From Propionibacteriaceae bacterium (GTDB taxonomy: Bacteria > Actinomycetota > Actinomycetes > Propionibacteriales > Propionibacteriaceae): 11,856 bases of DNA. The translations under genes were made by a program, and so were the position numbers. Of the stretch, positions 6,821 to 11,856 are shown one piece after another (the stretch's first letter is position 1; each line of letters begins with the position of its first letter). Under the pieces are notes generated by a model. That model saw only the letters and a list, made by a program, of their open reading frames with translations, was not told the origin of the DNA and did not search any database. The stretch spans positions 1 through 11,856 of the forward strand of contig JAKDIK010000049.1 in the NCBI GenBank assembly GCA_030450535.1, read 5' to 3'.

Positions 6821-6848
6821 GGCGTCCCGCCTCGACGATCGAGACGCC
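6821..6848 (-). terminator. Hairpin downstream of yccF
   Basis: On the minus strand GGCGTCTCGA (6848-6839) pairs with TCGAG (6835-6831) and ACGCC (6825-6821), leaving a TCG loop and a five-base GCGGG bulge. It begins 25 bases after the yccF stop and ends 20 bases before the gtrA -10 box. It has no T-run, so a terminator role is tentative. Confidence 0.33.
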
Positions 6849-6872
6849 GCACCGCAGCCTTCGCCTCCGGCC

Positions 6873-7283
6873 TCAGATGGTGAACAGGGGTTCGTAGCCG
6901 GCCGGGATCGCGTCGGAGTCGACGATCATCTTGCCGAACGGGAAGCAGGTGACCGGGATCATCTTGATGTTGGCGATGGCCAGCGGGATGCCGACGATCG
7001 TGACGGCCTGCGCGGCCGCCGTGGTCACGTGGCCGACGGCCAGCCAGACGCCGCCGATGAGGAACCACACCACGTTGAGGAGCGCCGCGCCCGTGCCGGA
7101 GGACGGCTTGTTCACCACCGTCTTGCCGAAGGGCCACAGCGCGTAGGCCGCCATGCGGAACGACGCCACCCCCACCGGAATCGTCACGATGAGCAGGCAT
7201 GCGAGCAGGCCGAAGAAGAAGTAGCCGATCGACAGCCACAGGCCGCCGAAGATCAGCCAGATGAGGTTGAGCAGGGTGCGCAC
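6873..7283 (-). CDS. YccF family (DUF307) membrane protein
   Basis: This 136-residue membrane protein is built of two copies of the same unit. Copy one runs from LLNLIWLIFGGLWLSIG to PFGKTVV (about 4-57) and copy two from LLNVVWFLIGGVWLAVG to PFGKMIV (about 68-121). Each has the LLN-W-GG-WL-G start, an IP motif and a closing PFGK, as in the YccF domain (PF03733). The biochemical role of this family is not established. The GTG at 7283 is chosen because GAGGAG lies six bases upstream and the protein then begins directly at the first repeat. The open frame continues far upstream, but only as antisense to trmB. It is transcribed divergently from trmB across a 75-base gap. Confidence 0.93.
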   Translation of the reverse strand: MRTLLNLIWLIFGGLWLSIGYFFFGLLACLLIVTIPVGVASFRMAAYALWPFGKTVVNKPSSGTGAALLNVVWFLIGGVWLAVGHVTTAAAQAVTIVGIPLAIANIKMIPVTCFPFGKMIVDSDAIPAGYEPLFTI

Positions 7284-7323
7284 GGGGTACTCCTCAGGCC
7301 GGCCCGGGCCCGTCGCCCGGGGA

Positions 7324-7352
7324 TGGAACCACCCTAGCCCCACCGGTAGGCT
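7324..7352 (+). promoter_or_regulatory. trmB promoter, apparently leaderless
   Basis: The -10 box TAGGCT (7347-7352) ends six bases before the trmB GTG at 7359, and a weak -35 box TGGAAC (7324-7329) lies 17 bases upstream of it. Transcription would begin at or within a base or two of the start codon, and no Shine-Dalgarno is present. This arrangement is typical of actinobacterial leaderless mRNAs. Confidence 0.5.
7331..7336 (-). promoter_or_regulatory. Possible -10 element of yccF
   Basis: The minus strand reads TAGGGT about 48 bases before the yccF GTG. It lies inside the spacer of the divergent trmB promoter, so the two promoters would overlap and could interfere. No clear -35 box is seen. 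Confidence 0.33.
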
Positions 7353-7358
7353 CGCGCC

Positions 7359-8141
7359 GTGCCGCGAACCGATCCCCGCATCCACCGTGAGGTGGTCTCC
7401 TACGTCCGTCGCAGCGCGCGCATGAACCCATCCCAGAGCAAGGCCTGGGAGGCGCACGCCGCGCGGCTCGTCGTCGACGTTCCGCAGCGGGAGCTTTCGA
7501 CGTCGGTCCACCCGGACGCCCGCGTCGACTGGGAGCGGGTGTTCGGACGCCGTGCTCCGCTGGCCGTCGAGATCGGATCCGGACGCGGCGAGGCGCTCGT
7601 CGCGCTGGCGCAGTCCCACCCCGAGTGGAACATCGTGGCGTTCGAGGTGTTCACCCCTGCCGTGGCGTCCACGCTGAGCCGCATCTCCCGCCACGGCGTC
7701 GACAACGTCCGCATCGTGCTGGCCAACGGGGTGGAGGGGCTCGGCGTCCTGTTCGCCCCCGGCAGCGTCGCCGAGCTGTGGACGTTCTTCCCCGATCCCT
7801 GGCACAAGCCCCGCCATCACAAGCGGCGCCTCGTCAGCCCCGAGTTCGCCGCACTCGTCGCCTCCCGGCTCGCCGCCGAGGGCGCGTGGCGGCTGGCCAC
7901 GGACTGGTCCGACTACGCCGAGCACATGCGCGCGGTGCTGGACGCCGCGCCGGGCCTCATCAACCCCCACGACGGCTGGGCGCCCCGACTGGCCGAGCGT
8001 CCGATCACCAAGTACGAGGCCCGCGGCCTAGCCGCCGGACGCACGATCCGCGACCTCACCTACCGGCCCCGGCCACCCGTGGTCGGCGACCTGGTCCACC
8101 GCACGCCGCGACCCGACGCCACCGGGGGCGTCCCGCTGTGA
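7359..8141 (+). CDS. trmB: tRNA (guanine-46-N7)-methyltransferase
   Basis: This 260-residue cytoplasmic enzyme methylates N7 of G46 in the variable loop of tRNAs using S-adenosylmethionine. Motif I VEIGSGRGEAL is at 70-80, and the family signature FFPDPWHKPRHHKRR at 143-157 holds the catalytic Asp and basic RNA-contacting residues. TDWSDYAEHM (181-190) and ITKYEARGL (216-224) match the conserved substrate-binding loops. The GTG at 7359 follows a -10 box by six bases with no Shine-Dalgarno. An internal ATG at residue 22 (MNPSQSKAW) is the next candidate, but the promoter position favours the GTG. The stop overlaps the truA GTG by four bases (GTGA), so the two are co-translated in one operon. 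Confidence 0.96.
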   Translation: MPRTDPRIHREVVSYVRRSARMNPSQSKAWEAHAARLVVDVPQRELSTSVHPDARVDWERVFGRRAPLAVEIGSGRGEALVALAQSHPEWNIVAFEVFTPAVASTLSRISRHGVDNVRIVLANGVEGLGVLFAPGSVAELWTFFPDPWHKPRHHKRRLVSPEFAALVASRLAAEGAWRLATDWSDYAEHMRAVLDAAPGLINPHDGWAPRLAERPITKYEARGLAAGRTIRDLTYRPRPPVVGDLVHRTPRPDATGGVPL

Positions 8142-8992
8142 CCGTCACCCGCTTCCGCCTCGACCTCGCCTACGACGGCGCCGCCTTCCACGGCTGGGCG
8201 CGTCAGGAGGGCCTCCGCACCGTGCAGGGCGTGCTCGAACACTGGATCACCACTGTCCTGCGTCTGAGCGAGCCCGCCCACCTCACGGTCGCCGGTCGCA
8301 CCGACGCAGGCGTCCACGCCCGCGGGCAGGTCGCCCACGTCGACCTGCCCACCGACACGGCCGCCTCCGATGCGGACGCCCTCGCCGCACACCTGGCCCA
8401 TCGTCTCGGCCGCGTGCTGCCCGACGACGTGGTCGTCACCTCTGTCTCCCCCGCGCCCGAGGGCTTCGACGCCCGGTTCGCGGCCATGTGGCGGCGCTAC
8501 TCATTCCGCCTCGCGGACGCCCCGCTCGACCCGCTGCTGCGCGGCAGCGTGGTGGCTGTGGACCGGCCCCTCGACGTGCCCGCGATGGCGGACGCCGCCA
8601 CGGCGCTGGTCGGCCTGCACGACTTCGCGGCGTTCTGCAAGGAGCGCGAGGGTGCCACGACGATCCGTGACGTGCTCGGGTGCGCCGTCACCCGGGTCGA
8701 CCACGGCGAGTGTGCCGGCACCGTGGCCGTCGAGCTTCGCGCGGACGCGTTTTGCCACTCGATGGTCCGCTCCGTGGTGGGGGCGCTGGTCGCGGTGGGG
8801 ACCGGCCGACGCGACGTCGCCTGGTTCGCCGGCCTCCTTGACGCGGATTCCCGCGCCGGCGAGGTGACCGTCCTGCCCCCGCACGGCCTCGTGCTCGTCG
8901 AGGTGGGTTATCCGCCCGACGATCGGCTCGCCGCCCGGCAGATCGAGGCCCGGGCCCGCCGCGACAACCCCACCGCCCAGGAGGATGCGTGA
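8138..8992 (+). CDS. truA: tRNA pseudouridine synthase A (positions 38-40)
   Basis: This 284-residue enzyme isomerises uridines 38, 39 and 40 in the tRNA anticodon arm. It shows the N-terminal RLDLAYDGAAFHGWARQ, the catalytic loop AGRTDAGVHARGQVAH with nucleophile Asp56, the central FDARFAAMWRRYSFRL, HDFAAFCK, and the C-terminal FCHSMVRSVVGALVAVG and LPPHGLVLVEV, all typical of TruA. The GTG at 8138 sits in a GTGA overlap with the trmB stop, which fixes the start. The 3' end overlaps the next gene by another GTGA. In many Actinobacteria truA follows rplQ and lies near rplM. Here it is about 5 kb from rplM, on the opposite strand, and joined to trmB. Confidence 0.97.
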   Translation: MTVTRFRLDLAYDGAAFHGWARQEGLRTVQGVLEHWITTVLRLSEPAHLTVAGRTDAGVHARGQVAHVDLPTDTAASDADALAAHLAHRLGRVLPDDVVVTSVSPAPEGFDARFAAMWRRYSFRLADAPLDPLLRGSVVAVDRPLDVPAMADAATALVGLHDFAAFCKEREGATTIRDVLGCAVTRVDHGECAGTVAVELRADAFCHSMVRSVVGALVAVGTGRRDVAWFAGLLDADSRAGEVTVLPPHGLVLVEVGYPPDDRLAARQIEARARRDNPTAQEDA

Positions 8993-9591
8993 GTCACTAT
9001 TTCAGCACCCCGGAGGGCCCCGAGCGCCGACGCACGATCACGGCCCGCTTCTGGGACACCGACTGGCCCCTGACGACGGCGAACGGCGTGTTCAGCGCGG
9101 ACGGCCTCGATCTCGGCACCGGCGTCCTGTTGCGCACGCACACCCCCACCCCGGACGCGCGGCGCCTCCTCGACCTCGGCTGCGGCTACGGCGTCCTGGC
9201 CGTGGCGCTCGCGTCCGCCAGCCCGCACGCCCGCGTGGACGCCGTCGACGTCAACCCGCGCGCGGTGGAGCTGACCCGCGTCAACGCCCGCGCCCACGGG
9301 GTGGGCGACCGCGTCCACGCCACCACCCCCGACGACGCGGACGCGGACGCCCGCTACGACGAGATCTGGTCGAACCCGCCGATCCGGATCGGCAAGGAGG
9401 CGCTGCACGATCTGCTCGAACGCTGGCTGCCCCGCCTGAGAGAGGACGGCGTGGCTCGGCTCGTCGTGGGCCGCAACCTGGGCGCCGATTCGTTGCAGCG
9501 CTGGCTCACCGAACAGGGCTTCAGGTGCGAGCGCACCGCCTCCGCGAAGGGCTTCCGCGTGTTCGGGGTGCGCCGGGGTCTTGGCAACTGA
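8989..9591 (+). CDS. RsmC-like class I SAM-dependent methyltransferase
   Basis: This 200-residue protein matches the single catalytic MTS domain related to RsmC (16S rRNA G1207 N2-methyltransferase). It opens with HYFSTPEGPERRRTITARFW, then GVFSADGLDLGTGVLL, motif I LDLGCGYG at 61-68, acidic Asp87 in DAVDVNP and the catalytic-type SNPP at 128-131. It lacks the N-terminal pseudo-domain of the longer enterobacterial RsmC, which is usual for actinobacterial members. The GTG at 8989 overlaps the truA stop as GTGA and has AGGAGG five bases upstream. An ATG at 8985 in another frame yields only a non-conserved translation. Its place after trmB and truA supports an RNA target, but which base it modifies is not shown by sequence. 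Confidence 0.88.
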   Translation: MSHYFSTPEGPERRRTITARFWDTDWPLTTANGVFSADGLDLGTGVLLRTHTPTPDARRLLDLGCGYGVLAVALASASPHARVDAVDVNPRAVELTRVNARAHGVGDRVHATTPDDADADARYDEIWSNPPIRIGKEALHDLLERWLPRLREDGVARLVVGRNLGADSLQRWLTEQGFRCERTASAKGFRVFGVRRGLGN

Positions 9592-9609
9592 GTTTTCGAT
9601 GACTAGCGT
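9581..9609 (+). promoter_or_regulatory. Promoter of the CsbD-like gene
   Basis: TTGGCA (9581-9586) and TAGCGT (9604-9609) are separated by exactly 17 bases. The -35 box lies within the last codons of the RsmC-like gene. Transcription would start near 9616, about 15 bases before the AAAGGAG ribosome site. I looked for a sigma-B type GTTT/GGGTA pair, as for csbD in Bacillus, and did not find one. Confidence 0.55.
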
Positions 9610-9644
9610 GGACGCACCATCCACCGACGGAAAGGAGCCCGACG

Positions 9645-9860
9645 ATGGGCCTGGGTGACGAGATCAAGAACAAGACGCAGCAGGCTGCGGGCAAGGTCAA
9701 GGAAGGCGTCGGCGACCTCACGAACAATGAGCAGCTCGAGGCCGAGGGCAAGAAGGACCAGCTCGCTGGTCAGGCCAAGGACGCCGTCAACGATGCGAAG
9801 GAAGGCGTCGCCGGCGCCTTCAACGACGCCGTCGACGGGGCCCGCGACGATCGTCGCTGA
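9645..9860 (+). CDS. CsbD family stress protein
   Basis: This 71-residue, highly charged and Ala/Gly-rich protein has no cysteine or aromatic core beyond one Phe. It carries the CsbD signature: EIKNKTQQAAGKVKEGVGDL, then TNNEQLEAEGKKDQLAGQ, then AKDAVNDAKEGV. CsbD (PF05532) is a small general-stress protein of unknown biochemical function, under sigma-B control in Bacillus subtilis. The two KEGV stretches (residues 19-22 and 52-55) show a weak internal duplication with helical character. The ATG at 9645 has AAAGGAG at seven bases. The gene has its own promoter and two hairpins downstream, so it appears monocistronic, and it precedes superoxide dismutase, another stress gene. Confidence 0.92.
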   Translation: MGLGDEIKNKTQQAAGKVKEGVGDLTNNEQLEAEGKKDQLAGQAKDAVNDAKEGVAGAFNDAVDGARDDRR

Positions 9861-9864
9861 ACCC

Positions 9865-9882
9865 GGGCGCTGATCGGCGCCC
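9865..9882 (+). terminator. First hairpin after csbD-like gene
   Basis: GGGCGC (9865-9870) pairs with GCGCCC (9877-9882) around TGATCG, four bases after the stop codon. It has no T-run. It is followed closely by a longer hairpin, so the pair probably acts together. Confidence 0.45.
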
Positions 9883-9896
9883 ACCACACCCACTCG

Positions 9897-9926
9897 CGAG
9901 GGGCCGGCCCATCAGCCGGCCCCTCG
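9897..9926 (+). terminator. Strong 12-bp hairpin terminator after csbD-like gene
   Basis: CGAGGGGCCGGC (9897-9908) pairs perfectly with GCCGGCCCCTCG (9915-9926) around a CCATCA loop. Flanking CCCAC and GTGGG can extend the helix past small bulges. There is no T-run after it, as is common for hairpin terminators proposed in GC-rich Actinobacteria. It separates the csbD-like gene from the sod promoter that follows at 9940. Confidence 0.7.
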
Positions 9927-9939
9927 TGTGGGAAGGGTG

Positions 9940-9967
9940 TTGTGCTCACGGCCGGGGGGCATAGGCT
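9940..9967 (+). promoter_or_regulatory. Promoter of superoxide dismutase gene
   Basis: TTGTGC (9940-9945) and TAGGCT (9962-9967) are separated by 16 bases. Transcription would start near 9974, giving a leader of about 48 nucleotides with AGAGGA nine bases before the ATG. I see no clear operator such as an iron-regulator box overlapping it. Confidence 0.5.
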
Positions 9968-10021
9968 CAAGACGTGAGGCGTTGCCCCTGACGACGCCAC
10001 CGATCGAGAGGACGAATACCC

Positions 10022-10633
10022 ATGGTGTACACCCTTCCTGACCTCGACTACGACTACGGCGCGCTGGAGCCGCACATCTCGGCGCAGATCATGGAGCTGC
10101 ACCACGACAAGCACCATCAGGCCTACGTGACCGGCGCGAACACCGCGCTGGAGAAGCTGGCCGAGGCGCGGGAGTCCGGCGAATTCGGCGCGATCAACAA
10201 GCTGGAGAAGGACCTCGCGTTCCACCTCGGCGGGCACGTCAACCACTCGGTGTTCTGGAAGAACATGTCCCCCGACGGCGGCGGCGAGCCCACCGGCGAG
10301 GTCGCCTCGGCGATCGATGAGTTCTTCGGGTCGTTCGAGGGATTCACCAAGCAGTTCAACGAGGTCGCCAACGGCATCCAGGGCTCCGGGTGGTCGATGC
10401 TCGTCTGGGACACCCTCGGCCAGCGCCTCAACATCAACCAGCTGTTCGACCAGCAGGGCAACCTGCCCGTCGGCCAGCTGCCGATCCTCCAGCTCGACAT
10501 GTGGGAGCACGCGTTTTACCTGCAGTACAAGAACGTCAAGGGCGACTACGTCAAGGCGTGGTGGAATGTCGTCAACTGGAACGACGTCGCCCAGCGCCTG
10601 GACGCCGCCCGCGCGGCCAAGGTCGCGTACTGA
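10022..10633 (+). CDS. sodA: Superoxide dismutase, Fe/Mn family
   Basis: This 203-residue enzyme disproportionates superoxide to oxygen and hydrogen peroxide. The four metal ligands are His27 (MELHHDKHH), His75 (GGHVNHSVFW), Asp159 and His163 (LDMWEHAFYLQYKN), with the gateway Tyr35, so the active site is complete. No signal peptide is visible, so it is expected in the cytoplasm. Near residue 144 the sequence is LFDQQGNLP, where Mycobacterium tuberculosis SodA has a histidine. A glutamine there is the arrangement linked to Mn use, and the Propionibacterium enzyme is known to work with either metal, so metal preference should not be assumed. It has its own promoter and a strong downstream hairpin, consistent with a single-gene unit. 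Confidence 0.97.
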   Translation: MVYTLPDLDYDYGALEPHISAQIMELHHDKHHQAYVTGANTALEKLAEARESGEFGAINKLEKDLAFHLGGHVNHSVFWKNMSPDGGGEPTGEVASAIDEFFGSFEGFTKQFNEVANGIQGSGWSMLVWDTLGQRLNINQLFDQQGNLPVGQLPILQLDMWEHAFYLQYKNVKGDYVKAWWNVVNWNDVAQRLDAARAAKVAY

Positions 10634-10646
10634 TCACCTCATGACG

Positions 10647-10661
10647 GCGGGCGACGCCCGC
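10647..10661 (+). terminator. First hairpin after sod
   Basis: GCGGGC (10647-10652) pairs with GCCCGC (10656-10661) around a GAC loop, 13 bases after the stop. It has no T-run. It repeats the two-hairpin layout seen after the csbD-like gene. Confidence 0.42.
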
Positions 10662-10673
10662 TGCCACGCACGC

Positions 10674-10714
10674 CCGACGGGGCCGGCACTCCTGATGAGT
10701 GCCGGCCCCGTCGG
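10674..10714 (+). terminator. Very strong 18-bp hairpin terminator after sod
   Basis: An 18-base arm (10674-10691, starting CCGACGGGG and ending GCACTC) pairs perfectly with the arm at 10697-10714 around a five-base CTGAT loop. It is the most stable helix in the window, with no T-run after it. It should end sod transcription and shield the rpf gene from readthrough. Confidence 0.72.
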
Positions 10715-10776
10715 CGTCCCCGGTGATGGCCGGCCGCGCGGAGGCCTCCGCCACTGCGGCAGCCACCTGATGGAAA

Positions 10777-10805
10777 CCTGAGAATGCAGTTGGAGTTCAC
10801 TCAGG
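10777..10805 (+). repeat. Inverted repeat upstream of the rpf gene
   Basis: CCTGAG (10777-10782) and CTCAGG (10800-10805) are inverted copies with centres 23 bases apart, about two helical turns. They flank a TTGGAG (10790-10795) that could be a -35 box. The spacing suits a dimeric regulator, or an RNA hairpin with a 17-base loop. Nothing in the sequence identifies the regulator. The rest of the 146 bases between the sod terminator and the rpf start shows no other strong signal apart from the AGGAG ribosome site. Confidence 0.25.
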
Positions 10806-10860
10806 AATGGGGGCACGATGAATCCAGTCGAGCTTTCCCGTCTTACCCAGGAGTTGTGTC

Positions 10861-11802
10861 GTGCCGATCTCGAAGAAGCTGGTGGCCGTCGCCGCGAGCG
10901 CTGCTGTCCTCGTCGGTGGAGGGACCGCCGTGGCCCTGTCAGCGAACCCCGCGTCGGCCCCCGCGGTCGTGAACGCCATTCCGGCGCCGGTCGACACCAG
11001 TGCCGTGACCGTTTCCGCGAACGGGACCACGGCCACCGTCGAGGTGGAGAATCTCTCCGTCGCCTCGGCGCTCGTTGCGGCGGGGGTGGAGCTGAAGGCG
11101 TCCGATCGGGTGTCACCCGACCTCGGCTCCCCCATCGCCGAGGGCGACACGATCACCGTCTCATCGGTGTCGACCGCCCAGTGGACCAAGACCGTCTCGC
11201 TCGCGTTCGAGACCACCAACGTCAACGATCCCGATCTCGCCAAGGGCGAGACGAAGGTGAAGACCGAGGGTGTGGAGGGCGAGAAGGTCGAGAGCTACCG
11301 CACCACGACGGTGCAGGGCAGCATCGAGTCGATCGAGATGGTCGGCGAGGAGGTCACCCGTGAGCCGGTGACGAAGGTGGTCCTGGTGGGCACCAAGGTG
11401 CCCGAGCCGACCCCGGCGCGCACGACCGAGGTCACCTCGCGCTCCGCCGAGCGGACCGCCAAGACCAGCACCTCCTCGGCCAAGGCGTCCAGCAGCGCCA
11501 CCGAGGCCCCCGCCCCCGCAGGGGAGTCCTCCTCCAGCTCTTCTGGCGCCGGTCTCGACCTGTCGCGCGCCGCGATGTGGGATCGCATTGCCCAGTGCGA
11601 GTCGACCGGCCGCTGGAACATCAACACCGGCAACGGCTACTACGGCGGACTGCAGTTCAACCTCGGGACGTGGCGCTCGGTCGGCGGCCCGGACTTCGCG
11701 GCCTATCCGCACCAGGCGTCCCGGGCGCAGCAGATCACCGTCGCCAACCGGCTCTACGCCCAGCGCGGCCTGCAGCCCTGGGGCTGCCGCCACGCCGCCT
11801 GA
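10861..11802 (+). CDS. rpfB: Resuscitation-promoting factor, RpfB-like secreted muralytic enzyme
   Basis: This 313-residue secreted protein starts at GTG 10861 with AGGAG seven bases upstream. Residues 1 to about 30 form a signal peptide (KK, then a hydrophobic core, then ALSANPASA). A single DUF348 unit (about 48-100) precedes a G5 domain (about 113-179, ending TKVVLVGTKVPEP), a Ser/Thr/Ala/Pro linker (about 180-230) and the C-terminal Rpf lysozyme-like domain (236-313) with WDRIAQCESTGRW, GNGYYGGLQF and PWGC. The expected catalytic Glu is residue 247, and Cys246 and Cys309 can form the known disulfide. The enzyme cleaves wall glycan and helps dormant cells resume growth. Classical RpfB has three DUF348 repeats; this one has one. 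The linker resembles a wall-spanning spacer. The gene symbol reflects domain layout and is less certain than the family. Confidence 0.93.
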   Translation: MPISKKLVAVAASAAVLVGGGTAVALSANPASAPAVVNAIPAPVDTSAVTVSANGTTATVEVENLSVASALVAAGVELKASDRVSPDLGSPIAEGDTITVSSVSTAQWTKTVSLAFETTNVNDPDLAKGETKVKTEGVEGEKVESYRTTTVQGSIESIEMVGEEVTREPVTKVVLVGTKVPEPTPARTTEVTSRSAERTAKTSTSSAKASSSATEAPAPAGESSSSSSGAGLDLSRAAMWDRIAQCESTGRWNINTGNGYYGGLQFNLGTWRSVGGPDFAAYPHQASRAQQITVANRLYAQRGLQPWGCRHAA

Positions 11803-11822
11803 GCCGACCCGACCCGCTACCT

Positions 11823-11856
11823 GCCGCCCCCACCCCCCGGGGGGGGGGGGCGCGGC
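11823..11856 (+). other. C-run/G-run fold-back at the right edge
   Basis: GCCGC (11823-11827) is matched by GCGGC (11852-11856), and between them a C-rich run interrupted by one A (11828-11838) faces twelve consecutive G residues (11839-11850). The segment is almost its own reverse complement. It lies 21 bases after the rpf stop, so it could be that gene's terminator. A 12-G run at the exact end of the window could equally be an assembly or base-calling artefact. Confidence 0.45.

Noticed and set aside
7284..7970. A long N-terminal extension of YccF, open back to 7970
   Set aside because: It is antisense to trmB and not membrane-like. The GTG at 7283 has a good ribosome site and begins exactly at the first YccF repeat.
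8985..9602. ATG at 8985 as the start of the gene after truA
   Set aside because: That frame gives an Arg/Pro-rich shadow. The GTG at 8989 gives the methyltransferase with all its motifs and the same GTGA junction as trmB-truA.
10715..10860. A c-di-AMP (ydaO-type) riboswitch upstream of rpf, known in some other Actinobacteria
   Set aside because: Only 146 bases are available after the sod terminator, and I could not recognise the conserved ydaO core. A covariance-model search would settle it.
10818..11363. A frame starting MNPVELSRLTQELCRADLEE just ahead of rpf
   Set aside because: The first 20 residues look protein-like, but the frame then runs through rpf in another phase as an Arg/Gly-rich shadow, and there is no proper ribosome site before it.
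1..11856. CRISPR arrays, tRNA or rRNA genes, insertion sequences, prophage or toxin-antitoxin genes
   Set aside because: I looked for regularly spaced repeats, cloverleaf-like segments, transposase motifs and small paired ORFs and found none that could be supported.

Overview
The window is GC-rich chromosomal DNA of an actinobacterium, most likely from the Propionibacteriales/Propionibacteriaceae side of the phylum. This placement is inferred from gene content and style: a rplM-rpsI-glmM cluster, an EF-G2 type translation factor, an Rpf resuscitation factor, a Fe/Mn superoxide dismutase, frequent GTG starts, leaderless-looking promoters and very high third-position GC. No 16S rRNA or tRNA gene is present to confirm it. 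No mobile element, CRISPR array, phage gene or tRNA was seen.

Left block, minus strand (3277 down to 1): a strong sigma-70 type promoter and a structured leader drive rplM (L13), rpsI (S9) and glmM (phosphoglucosamine mutase), followed by an uncharacterised multi-pass membrane protein that runs off the left edge. The genes are packed within a few bases to 25 bases of each other and read as one operon coupling ribosome synthesis to wall-precursor supply.

Middle block: a four-helix membrane protein of unknown function (minus), apparently preceded by a 16-codon upstream ORF that overlaps its start, lies divergently to an EF-G2-like gene (plus) whose GTPase motifs are degenerate. That gene converges on a GtrA-family membrane protein (minus), which is preceded by a YccF family membrane protein (minus).

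Right block, plus strand: a compact operon of RNA-modification genes, trmB (tRNA m7G46), truA (tRNA pseudouridine) and an RsmC-like methyltransferase, joined by two 4-base GTGA overlaps. Then come three single-gene units: a CsbD-like stress protein, superoxide dismutase and an RpfB-like secreted cell-wall hydrolase. The first two end in pairs of stable hairpins. The right end of the window is a C-run/G-run fold-back that may be a terminator or an assembly edge.

The content is mostly housekeeping, and I do not see a clear new multi-gene system. The points most worth a second look are the folded rplM leader, the overlapping upstream ORF at 3902-3952, the EF-G2 with altered G1/switch I/G4 motifs, and the leaderless promoters of trmB and gtrA.
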